A DNA stretch of 64,000 nucleotides from Microcaldota archaeon (lineage in GTDB: Archaea; B1Sed10-29; B47-G15). Below the pieces are notes generated by a model. That model did not search any database and had not been told where the DNA came from. It saw nothing but the letters and a program-made list of their open reading frames with translations. Of the stretch, positions 1 to 7,036 are shown piece by piece (positions within the stretch are counted from its first letter, which is position 1; each line of letters starts with the position of its first letter). The stretch lies in the NCBI GenBank assembly GCA_003660975.1, contig QMVG01000005.1, forward strand, positions 1 through 64,000. Reading direction: 5' to 3'. The translations under genes were made by a program, and so were the position numbers.

Positions 1-579
1 ATGTCTTTTCTTTTTCAAATCTTTAGAAATTTCAAATGAAACAATTCTCATCTGTTGCGTATATCTTTTTTTCATTTTAAAAATAATATACTTTAAAAGT
101 TCATATGCATACTTTTTTTGATTACGTGTACTTTCAATTTTTTCTTCAAGAGTGTTAAGAATTTCAAGAAATGCTTTCTTTACATCTTTTTTCTTTATAT
201 GACCTGGAAAATCCATTGTAAATGGATGTGGCTGTTCGATGCTCCTAGTCAGCCATGCACTTTCTTTCATTGCCCATCTAGGGAAACGTTTTTTCATCCA
301 GGGAGTTATATAATGTGTATCAAACGTTCTTGCAGAATATCCTTTACTATTCCATTCTGGCTTTCCAAAATCAACTTTATGAAATCTGATATCCTGGTTT
401 GAATTTAGAATTTTCTTTACTAAAGATGTTATTAATGCTGTTGCTACTGCCTTTTGTGAATCTATATTTTCAACTATTAAATTTATTCTTTTCCTATTTT
501 CTTTATTAACTTTAAAATTTTCTTCTTCAGCATTGTATATTTTTTCTAATATTTTCCAAACATTTGAGTTATTTGCCAT
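1..579 (-). CDS. Probable type II restriction endonuclease, N-terminal part (runs off the left edge)
   Basis: An open frame of 193 codons starts at ATG 577-579 and has no stop before the window edge. It follows the methyltransferase gene by 9 bases on the same strand. The protein begins MANNSNVWKILEKIYN and contains YSARTFDTHYITPWM and AMKESAWLTRSIEQPHPF, a pattern I associate with SacI-like and other type II restriction nucleases. I cannot see a complete catalytic PD-(D/E)xK site because the C-terminal part is missing. The role would be cleaving unmodified DNA at the site protected by the neighbouring enzyme. The nuclease call rests mainly on context; it could be another RM accessory protein. 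The DNA is AT-rich like the rest of the cassette. Confidence 0.6.
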   Translation of the reverse strand, partial: MANNSNVWKILEKIYNAEEENFKVNKENRKRINLIVENIDSQKAVATALITSLVKKILNSNQDIRFHKVDFGKPEWNSKGYSARTFDTHYITPWMKKRFPRWAMKESAWLTRSIEQPHPFTMDFPGHIKKKDVKKAFLEILNTLEEKIESTRNQKKYAYELLKYIIFKMKKRYTQQMRIVSFEISKDLKKKRH

Positions 580-588
580 TTTAACACC

Positions 589-1629
589 TTAAACTATATA
601 CTCCAAAATAGTTTGAATAGTTTTTACTCTTTTTTTAGCATATTCAATATATTTTGGATTAATATCCATCCCAATGTAATATCTTCCAAGTTTCTTTGCT
701 ACAGCTGCAGTAGTTCCACTACCTACAAACGGATCAAGTACTATTCCCTTAGAAGGGGATAACAACTTTATCAGCTCTCCAATAATAAATTCCGGAAAAA
801 TTGCGGGGTGTTTTATACCTTTTATTGTTTCTACCGGGCTTTCAATAACATCTCTCTTTAAATCTTTACCCAAAATACGGATGATTGTGAAACCATTTTT
901 TTCTAATTGTATTTTTCTTCCGCCTTCTTGGCCACCAAAGGGTAACGCATGAATACCCTTTATTTTCATTCTAAATCCAGCAATCTTTCCTTCTTTAACT
1001 TCTCTTATAACTTTATTCAGCTCTTTAATTGCTTTCTTTTTCTGCTCTGGAGTAAGACCACTTTTTTCTATAAGTTCAAAATATCGCTCTCCAATTTTGG
1101 AGTTGTTATGATTATTCTTTTTCCTTTTTAAGAGAGAATGTATAGATAAAAAAGAATCTATATCAAAATAATAGTCTTCCGACTTTACAAAATCGAAAAA
1201 CGGTTCTGTAGCACTTACTAATCTTTTCTTATATTGTCTAGGTGTTGGATTTAATTTAACCCACGTTATAACATTAATAAGTTTTAAGTCAGAGAATCTG
1301 TTAAGTACTTCTATTGCAAATCGCCAAGGAACTAAAAGTAAAGAGCCATTTTTATATTTGTCTCCTATATTGAAGACAATATGACCATCTGGTCGTATTA
1401 TTCTTACACATTCCTTAAATACTTTAATTAGATTATCAATATACTCTTCTACTTCCTTTTCATTTCCTATAGCTTCTTTAATTCCATAGTCTCTTTGTTG
1501 AAAATACGGGGGAGAGGTTATTATCATATGTATAGAATCATTTGGAATTTCTTTCAATAATTCAGCACTATCACCTACTAATAATTTGTTCAAAAATTTA
1601 TTTTTCCAACTTATTTCTTTATCTGTCAT
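589..1629 (-). CDS. DNA methyltransferase (N4-cytosine or N6-adenine, beta-class order)
   Basis: This 346-residue enzyme transfers a methyl group from S-adenosylmethionine to an exocyclic amino group of DNA. The catalytic motif IV TSPPYF lies near residue 39 and the AdoMet motif I DPFVGSGTTAA near residue 300. Catalytic motif before AdoMet motif is the permuted order of beta-class enzymes. SPPY is most often seen in N4-cytosine enzymes, so m4C is my first guess. The target-recognition region is probably the lysine-rich middle, residues 150-250. Its ATG overlaps the stop of the upstream 402-base gene (ATGA, 1626-1629), which implies translational coupling. The nuclease gene follows directly, forming a type II restriction-modification cassette. 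Confidence 0.93.
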   Translation of the reverse strand: MTDKEISWKNKFLNKLLVGDSAELLKEIPNDSIHMIITSPPYFQQRDYGIKEAIGNEKEVEEYIDNLIKVFKECVRIIRPDGHIVFNIGDKYKNGSLLLVPWRFAIEVLNRFSDLKLINVITWVKLNPTPRQYKKRLVSATEPFFDFVKSEDYYFDIDSFLSIHSLLKRKKNNHNNSKIGERYFELIEKSGLTPEQKKKAIKELNKVIREVKEGKIAGFRMKIKGIHALPFGGQEGGRKIQLEKNGFTIIRILGKDLKRDVIESPVETIKGIKHPAIFPEFIIGELIKLLSPSKGIVLDPFVGSGTTAAVAKKLGRYYIGMDINPKYIEYAKKRVKTIQTILEYIV

Positions 1630-2027
1630 TTTCTCTCACCTTTCAATTCATCTTCTATCTCAAACTTTTCATGCAAACATTTTATTTCTCCTTTCAGTAA
1701 ACCTCTCAAAAACTCCTTAATTGTTATCTCTTGTCCAACTCTTGCCTGAGGATAAAATGTTATTGGTTTATTATTTTTATTTCCAAAAACGATAAGTTGG
1801 GGATAAAGAGATTTTGATTTTCTCGTTTGTTTAATTTTTATTCTTTTAGCAACAGAAATACCCCATAAAATCTGATATTTTAAGTCATCTTCTCCTTTTT
1901 CATCAATAACAAATTTTTTTACACTAACTTTAAGTTTTGTTTTTACTTCATTTAGTAAATCTTCTATTTCTCTTACTTCATCTGAGTCCTCTAAAGCACG
2001 GGGAATATAAAATTCAAATCTAAGCAT
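1626..2027 (-). CDS. Small unknown protein coupled to the methyltransferase
   Basis: This 133-residue basic protein (MLRFEFYIPRALEDSD...) is the first gene of the RM cassette. ATG 2025-2027 is preferred over an upstream in-frame start at 2039 because GGTGGT lies four bases before it. I do not recognise a family. The middle part, QLIVFGNKNNKPITFYPQAR, looks like alternating strands, and the C-terminus is helical and charged. No helix-turn-helix of the usual C-protein type is evident. Position and the ATGA overlap suggest a role in the RM system: a regulator, a specificity or stability partner, or a second nuclease subunit. The function is unknown. Confidence 0.7.
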   Translation of the reverse strand: MLRFEFYIPRALEDSDEVREIEDLLNEVKTKLKVSVKKFVIDEKGEDDLKYQILWGISVAKRIKIKQTRKSKSLYPQLIVFGNKNNKPITFYPQARVGQEITIKEFLRGLLKGEIKCLHEKFEIEDELKGERK

Positions 2028-2054
2028 TCTTACCACCATAAATAATGGTAAGAA
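2027..2054. promoter_or_regulatory. 9-bp inverted repeat across the translation start of the RM operon
   Basis: TTCTTACCA (2027-2035) and TGGTAAGAA (2046-2054) are perfectly complementary, separated by 10 bases. In the minus-strand mRNA the hairpin would hold the GGTGGT ribosome site and touch the ATG at 2025-2027. As DNA it could be an operator for an autoregulating protein. Either would give delayed or limited expression of the cassette. The function is inferred only from symmetry and position. Confidence 0.4.
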
Positions 2055-2137
2055 ATTAATTATTTTTAATTATTTTAAAGTTTACGGTTCTCTAGTACCC
2101 TACCCTATATCACCAACAAGTTTACAGAACTTAGTTT

Positions 2138-2183
2138 AGAAAGCTTTAAATACCTCTTTATAACCTAATATTTAAAGCTTTCT
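2138..2183. promoter_or_regulatory. Inverted TATA/BRE-like elements upstream of tfb
   Basis: AGAAAGCTTTAAATA (2138-2152) and its exact reverse complement (2169-2183) flank 16 bases. The left arm reads as BRE plus TATA toward the TFB gene: TATA is centred near 2146, which puts transcription start near 2172 and the ATG at 2206. The right arm is the same element on the other strand and could fire toward the RM operon. TFB itself binds BRE, so autoregulation is possible but unproven. Confidence 0.5.
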
Positions 2184-2205
2184 GTTCTAATTTTGAGGTG
2201 TTTTG

Positions 2206-3699
2206 ATGTTGAAGCATTTGAAAAAGATTTTGAGAAAGAATGGCCGTAGTGTAAAGACTAAAAAAAGCCAGGAAGGGAAGGGTATGAAGAAGAAAACTGT
2301 AAAAAAATCCGAAAAGAAGAAAACAAAAACAAAAGCTGTTAAAGCAAGAAAAAAGAGCAAAACTTCTAAGAAAACAGTTAAGAAAAAAGCTGTTAAGACT
2401 TCTACGAAGAAAACTGTAAAGAAGGTGGTAAAGCGTGCAAGAGGTCGGAAGAGTGTTAAGCGTCAGAGGAAAAAACCTAGTTCTTCTAAGAGGGACAAAA
2501 GCCCTAAAAGAAGGGACAAAACTGTACGACGACCAGCAAAATCAAGTAGGCGTGGTAAAAGAAGTTCTAGGACCCACAAGAGCACCCTACATGTTAGCAA
2601 GAGTAAAGCACCCAAAGAAGCTCTTGGGCAAAAAGTTATACCATTAGAAAGTGAGGCCAAGAAAAAAGAGGAAACTGCGATTGAGATATTGGCAAAGGAG
2701 ACAGTTGCAGAACCCCTAATATCTGAGTCTATTGAAGAATCCATGAAAGAGGAGGCTTTGCCTGTTCCAAAAAGTCCGGAAGCAAAACCCAGCAAAACAA
2801 TAAAGTGTCCTGAATGCGGGTCAACTGATGTTTCAATAGACTATGAGAGAGGAGAGGTTGTTTGCAACAGGTGTGGTTTGGTTATCGAGGAGAACCTTGT
2901 TGACTCTGGCCCTGAATGGAGGGCTTTTGATTCAGACCAAAGGGATAAGAGAGCAAGAACAGGGGCTCCTGTGAAGTTTACAAAGCCAAACAAAGGGCTT
3001 GCCACTGAAATAGACCAGTACAACAGAGACATAAGAGGTGTTAAGATAAGCTCCCAGCAGAGGAGCCATATGTACAGGTTGAGGAAATGGCATAAGCGAA
3101 CATCAATATCCTCCTCAATGGAGAGAAACTTGGCGATTGCCCTGTCAGAGCTTGACAGGATTGCCTCTTACTCAGGCCTCCCTCAGAACGTGAGAGAAGC
3201 AGCAGCCTTGCTATATAGAAAAGCGGTTGAGAAGGGGCTGATAAGGGGCAGGCTTATAGAGAGCGTTGTGGCTGCAGTGATATATACTGTTTGCAGGCAG
3301 TACGGTATTCCGAGGACCTTGGACGAGATCTCTGCTGTTAGTGGAATAAACAAGAAGGAGATAGGAAGGACTTACAGGTTTTTGAAGAGAGACTTGGGAA
3401 TAAAGATGCCTTTAACTGACCCAACGCATTATATTCCAAGGTTTGCAAGTGAGCTAGGTCTGTCAGGCCCTGTGCAGGAAAAGGCCAGAGCTTTGCTTAA
3501 GGAAGCCATAGACAAGGGTCTGATTTCTGGAAGAGGGCCAACAGGCGTGGCAGCAGCTGCAGTTTACATAGCAGGAGTTCTTATGGGTGAGAGGAGAACA
3601 CAAAAAGAAGTGGCAGATGTAGCAGGCGTAACAGAAGTTACCATAAGAAACCGCTACAGGGAGCTAAAGGACAGGTTAGGTCTGGATGTGCCTGCCTAA
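2206..3699 (+). CDS. tfb: Transcription initiation factor TFB with long basic N-terminal extension
   Basis: TFB bridges TBP-bound promoter DNA and RNA polymerase. The recognisable factor begins near residue 180: a zinc ribbon (CPECGSTDV...CNRCG), the B-reader/linker segment (DSGPEWRAF), and two cyclin-fold repeats to the C-terminus, the second ending in a helix-turn-helix ([21 protein letters not shown]). The frame extends 180 codons upstream: about 80 lysine-rich residues with KKTVKK-like repeats, then an Arg/Ser-rich stretch that overlaps gar1 in another frame, then an acidic linker. ATG 2206 is chosen because GAGGTG (2195-2200) and a TATA box precede it. An in-frame TTG lies at 2203. If the extension is not translated, ATG 2743 would give a normal-length TFB of about 318 residues. 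Confidence 0.93.
   Translation: MLKHLKKILRKNGRSVKTKKSQEGKGMKKKTVKKSEKKKTKTKAVKARKKSKTSKKTVKKKAVKTSTKKTVKKVVKRARGRKSVKRQRKKPSSSKRDKSPKRRDKTVRRPAKSSRRGKRSSRTHKSTLHVSKSKAPKEALGQKVIPLESEAKKKEETAIEILAKETVAEPLISESIEESMKEEALPVPKSPEAKPSKTIKCPECGSTDVSIDYERGEVVCNRCGLVIEENLVDSGPEWRAFDSDQRDKRARTGAPVKFTKPNKGLATEIDQYNRDIRGVKISSQQRSHMYRLRKWHKRTSISSSMERNLAIALSELDRIASYSGLPQNVREAAALLYRKAVEKGLIRGRLIESVVAAVIYTVCRQYGIPRTLDEISAVSGINKKEIGRTYRFLKRDLGIKMPLTDPTHYIPRFASELGLSGPVQEKARALLKEAIDKGLISGRGPTGVAAAAVYIAGVLMGERRTQKEVADVAGVTEVTIRNRYRELKDRLGLDVPA
2435..2647 (+). CDS. gar1: H/ACA RNP subunit Gar1, nested in the tfb reading frame
   Basis: This 70-residue protein resembles archaeal Gar1 throughout: [17 protein letters not shown], then [19 protein letters not shown] and [11 protein letters not shown], the small beta-barrel that binds Cbf5 in the pseudouridylation RNP. 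It starts at GTG 2435-2437 with AAGGTGG just upstream and an in-frame TAA at 2429-2431. It lies entirely inside the N-terminal extension of TFB, in the +1 frame. To my knowledge gar1 often sits directly before tfb in Euryarchaeota, so the location is conserved while the overlap is unusual. The length is near the family minimum and there is no basic tail. Confidence 0.85.
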   Translation: MQEVGRVLSVRGKNLVLLRGTKALKEGTKLYDDQQNQVGVVKEVLGPTRAPYMLARVKHPKKLLGKKLYH

Positions 3700-3705
3700 C
3701 CTTCA

Positions 3706-5502
3706 TTACTTCTTTTTCTCAACAGCCATTTGATAGGCATCCAAATAATTCTTTATTAAAATGCTCCAGTCACATTTTTCTGCTAACTGCCTCGCCTCTG
3801 CCTTCTTTTGCAACCTCTCGTCTCTCTCCAAGAAATAAAACCACAGCATTGTTTCATACAGCTCATTTACAACTTCGTTATATGTTTTTTTATCCCTTTT
3901 CAGCACTATTATGCCTGGTTTTTTACTCTGGTCGCTTATTTTTTTCACAAATGCCCCAAATCCTGCAAGGTCTGTTGTTACAGCTAATGCATTTTGAGCA
4001 GCTGTTTCCAATGGAGTATATCCCCATGGCTCGTAATAAGATGGGAACACGCCAAGATGCGAGCCAATGATGACTTCATTGTAGTCCATACCAAGCATGC
4101 CATCTGCTTTTGAAACATATATAGGGTAAAAGACAACCTTCACCTTGTCCTCTGGACCGTTATCAAGGCCGTTTTTTCTGCATGCGTTTAATATAGGGTC
4201 ATTTTTTTCGTTTTCCAAAATATGCGTTGACAGCGGAGCTTTTCCTTCTTTCCTAAATGCCCTGTAGTCCTGCTTGATTGACCTCAAAAAGGTAACATCA
4301 AAGAGGTTATCTGTCTTGGGCATTTTGCCTTTTACCAATGCATCCAAAATCCTTCTTTTTATGTAAGGCAGCTCCTCCACCACCATCTCTTTCATATCCT
4401 CAAAGAAGGACAAGTTTGAAAGCACCTCTATGTCCATGCTCTTAACAGCAGCAGGTATGAAAAGAAAGGCAAATACGTTCTTTTCAGCGTCCATCTCCCT
4501 CAGTTTCTGGTTTAACTTTCCCAAGGCATCGATGAAGACATCTATCCCCTTATTCCTGAATTCATATCTTCCGCTTATGAAAAATATAAGCCCCTTCTCC
4601 ACATCTATGGGATAATACGGATTGAAATAACCTCTTAAGAAGTCCCTTATCTTCTCTCTGTACTCCCTGTGTTTGTTTATCAGCTCCTCTACACTGGGAA
4701 AGGTGCTTATTTCAAGACCGTTAGGAGTTATTACATCTGGAGACTTTCCCAAGATATATTTGGCCTCTCTTGCTGTTATCTCTGAAACAGTTGTGAAGAC
4801 ATCTGCGTTATGGGCACAGGCCTTTTCTGTTAAGTGCTTTGCCTGAGCGTTATATTTTTTTGCCTTTTCATCAGGCATGCTTTCGTTTCTCATAAGACCT
4901 TCATTTACCTCTTTGTAAAGGTCCTCTCCAGACTCCGCGAGAATCCTTCCCATAACAGTGGCGTGTGTTGTGAAGACAGTTGATATGCCAAGCTCTTTCT
5001 TTTTAAGGTAAAGCAGTGCAGCTCCTGACAGCCATTCGTGGAAATGTGCTATCATTTTCTTACTGTCAAAAACAGAAATCAGTTTTTCCAGCAACATACC
5101 TGACGCTGTTGCCCACACTATTGGGTCGTCAAACCAAATGTCTGCTGTGAGGGAGTCAATCTTGTAATCTTCCCAAAGCTTTGCCTTTATCTTGTCCTTC
5201 TGCTTCATGAATCTTGAGTAGTCAACAAGAAAAGCATTTGGATTCCCCTTTACAAGCCATTTCCCATAGTGGATTATTATGCCCTTTTCCTTCATTTCAT
5301 CATATACCCATTTGCTCTTATCTGGAAACGGAAGCTCCCTGAACCATATGGCTGCTTTATTCGGCACATAAGGGCCTATGGCATAGTAACTCCTACCAAA
5401 GCGCTTTATTATTTCAGGAGTCTTTGACTCTATAACGCGGTATATGCCACCTATTTTGTTGCAAACTTCATAGGACAGTTCAAAGAGCATTTTGTCTTCC
5501 AT
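3706..5502 (-). CDS. Glycogen synthase, GT3 (eukaryote-like) family
   Basis: This 598-residue enzyme transfers glucose from a nucleotide sugar to a growing alpha-1,4-glucan. It aligns by eye with animal/fungal GYS: N-terminal FELSYEVCNKIGGIYRVIES, TTHATVMGRILAESGEDLY, HNADVFTTVSEITAREA, FISGRYEFRNKGIDVF and the C-terminal active-site segment HLGVFPSYYEPWGYTPLE with the acid pair of retaining GT-B enzymes. It lacks the N- and C-terminal phospho-regulatory extensions of animal enzymes. ATG 5502 follows GGAGGG; an ATG at codon 5 is an alternative. The gene is divergent from galT and heads the polysaccharide island. Confidence 0.9.
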   Translation of the reverse strand: MEDKMLFELSYEVCNKIGGIYRVIESKTPEIIKRFGRSYYAIGPYVPNKAAIWFRELPFPDKSKWVYDEMKEKGIIIHYGKWLVKGNPNAFLVDYSRFMKQKDKIKAKLWEDYKIDSLTADIWFDDPIVWATASGMLLEKLISVFDSKKMIAHFHEWLSGAALLYLKKKELGISTVFTTHATVMGRILAESGEDLYKEVNEGLMRNESMPDEKAKKYNAQAKHLTEKACAHNADVFTTVSEITAREAKYILGKSPDVITPNGLEISTFPSVEELINKHREYREKIRDFLRGYFNPYYPIDVEKGLIFFISGRYEFRNKGIDVFIDALGKLNQKLREMDAEKNVFAFLFIPAAVKSMDIEVLSNLSFFEDMKEMVVEELPYIKRRILDALVKGKMPKTDNLFDVTFLRSIKQDYRAFRKEGKAPLSTHILENEKNDPILNACRKNGLDNGPEDKVKVVFYPIYVSKADGMLGMDYNEVIIGSHLGVFPSYYEPWGYTPLETAAQNALAVTTDLAGFGAFVKKISDQSKKPGIIVLKRDKKTYNEVVNELYETMLWFYFLERDERLQKKAEARQLAEKCDWSILIKNYLDAYQMAVEKKK

Positions 5503-5523
5503 TTTTTCCCTCCAAGCATATAC

Positions 5524-5546
5524 TAATAAATAACACGTTTAAATAA
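5524..5546. promoter_or_regulatory. Divergent promoters of glycogen synthase and galT
   Basis: The 53-base gap holds TAATAAATAA at 5524-5533, about 27 bases before the galT ATG (5556), consistent with a leaderless transcript. On the other strand TTATTTAAACG at 5536-5546 can serve glycogen synthase, which keeps a short leader with GGAGGG. Overlapping promoters suggest the two genes may be controlled together. Confidence 0.5.
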
Positions 5547-5555
5547 TATATTGCT

Positions 5556-6524
5556 ATGAATGAACTTAGAAAGGACTATTTGCTTGATAGGTGGGTAATT
5601 ATTGCAAAGGACAGGGCAAAAAGGCCCACTGATTTCAAAAAGCCTAAGCATAAGATACCCTCTTCAGCTTCCTGCGTTTTCTGTCCAGGCAGGGAATCTG
5701 AGACAGGCGAGGAAACCTACAGGTACGAGGTTGACGGCAAGTGGATAGTAAGGGTCTTTAAGAACATCTACCCAGCTGCCACAATGGTTGGAGACCCGAG
5801 GATAAATGATGAGGAGAAATTCTTTACTCACGGCATTGCTTATGGTTCTCACGAGGTTTTGGTTGAGACACCAGAGCACGGAAAGAGGTTCAGCGACCTT
5901 TCAGAGATGCAAATAAGGCATGTGCTGGACGCTTTCATAAACAGAATTAATGCCTTGAATGACCTGCCGGGCATAAGATATGTGTCAATCTTCAAGAATC
6001 AGGGCCAGGAAGCAGGCGCCTCCATATTCCATGCCCATTCGCAAATACTTGCGCTGAATGTGACACCGTCCTTCGTAAAGGAGAAAATGCTTATGTGCTA
6101 TGATTACATAATAAAAAACGAGAGCTGCCCTTACTGCGAGATAATTAAGATGGAGGCAGAGGGACCAAGGAAGGTCTTTGAGAACGAGTCAATAATTGCT
6201 TTCACCCCATACGCCTCAAGATTTCCGTTTGAGGTTTGGTTCTTTCCAAAGAGGCACCTGCCCAACCTCAATACCATGTCTGATAAAGAATTAAATGATT
6301 TGGCATCTGCACTGAAAAAAGTTATAGGGAAGTTAGACTCTTTGGGCTACCCCTCATATAATCTTGTTTATTTCAACGCAGAGCCAAAGGGAGAAAACTT
6401 TCACTTTCACATAGAGCTATTACCGCGGCTTTCAAAATGGGCTGGCTTTGAGATGGAGACAGGCATAATAATTAACACTGTTCCTCCTGAGGAAGCAGCC
6501 ATGTTCTACAGGGGAGAAAAGTAA
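5556..6524 (+). CDS. galT: Galactose-1-phosphate uridylyltransferase (HIT superfamily)
   Basis: This 322-residue enzyme exchanges UMP (or a similar nucleotide) between UDP-glucose and hexose-1-phosphate through a covalent histidine intermediate. Visible are the N-terminal MNELRKDYLLDRWVIIAKDR, the zinc-site CVFCPG, the histidine-triad HAHSQI near residue 163 and a second HFHIELLPR near residue 285. Two further cysteines (CPYCEI) are present. The length fits GalT. Because it faces glycogen synthase it may supply or recycle nucleotide-glucose rather than serve galactose breakdown; that is inference. No galactokinase or epimerase is seen nearby. Confidence 0.88.
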   Translation: MNELRKDYLLDRWVIIAKDRAKRPTDFKKPKHKIPSSASCVFCPGRESETGEETYRYEVDGKWIVRVFKNIYPAATMVGDPRINDEEKFFTHGIAYGSHEVLVETPEHGKRFSDLSEMQIRHVLDAFINRINALNDLPGIRYVSIFKNQGQEAGASIFHAHSQILALNVTPSFVKEKMLMCYDYIIKNESCPYCEIIKMEAEGPRKVFENESIIAFTPYASRFPFEVWFFPKRHLPNLNTMSDKELNDLASALKKVIGKLDSLGYPSYNLVYFNAEPKGENFHFHIELLPRLSKWAGFEMETGIIINTVPPEEAAMFYRGEK

Positions 6525-6998
6525 TTACCACCTTCCAGCTTTCTTTTCCCTCCTCCTGTTTTCTATCCACCTTTGGATTTTCTCCAACATCTCATTCTGC
6601 TTCTCAAAGAGTCTGCTGGCCTCTTCATCATACCTTTCCTTCTTTTTTATGTCTTCCCCCTCTATTGCCTTTCTTGACAGCTTTATTGCTTCTATCTCTC
6701 TCTTCTGAAACTCTATTAGCTCCTCTATCTTTCTTTTCGCGTCTGTTGTTTTTGCAGCATTGGCAAGTTGCCTTAATTTTTCTATGTTCTCTTTCCTCTT
6801 CTCTATTTCGCGTTTATCATAACCGCGTTCAAAGGCCTCCCCCCTTTCAAAAGCTCTCTTGCCCCATTTCTGAACCTCTTCAAAGCTCTTTATCGCCCTG
6901 TCCAGTAATACCCTGTCCTGTGCCGTCTCTTTAACTGCACGTTTTAACTTTTCTCCTAATGTCTTTTCTTTACTTCCTCTAACCATCCCGCGTCTCAT
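6525..6998 (-). CDS. Charged coiled-coil protein, unknown
   Basis: The protein has about 158 residues, almost wholly Lys/Glu/Arg-rich helix (IEKRKENIEKLRQLANAAK and similar), without cysteines or membrane segments. I place the start at ATG 6996-6998 rather than the longest frame (7058). A TATA-like TTTAAATA lies about 27 bases upstream of that ATG, and the longer version would overlap the end of the debranching-enzyme gene. No family is recognised. Similar charged helical orphans occur at 30076, 33626, 49165, 49605 and 52355. Confidence 0.6.
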   Translation of the reverse strand: MRRGMVRGSKEKTLGEKLKRAVKETAQDRVLLDRAIKSFEEVQKWGKRAFERGEAFERGYDKREIEKRKENIEKLRQLANAAKTTDAKRKIEELIEFQKREIEAIKLSRKAIEGEDIKKKERYDEEASRLFEKQNEMLEKIQRWIENRRREKKAGRW

Positions 6999-7036
6999 AA
7001 GCCTCACAGCTTTTATGTTTCCTAAGTATTTAAACT

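Noticed and set aside
2463-2795. 110-codon frame antisense to tfb/gar1
   Set aside because: Leucine/serine-rich reverse image of the Lys/Arg-rich coding strand; no start signals.
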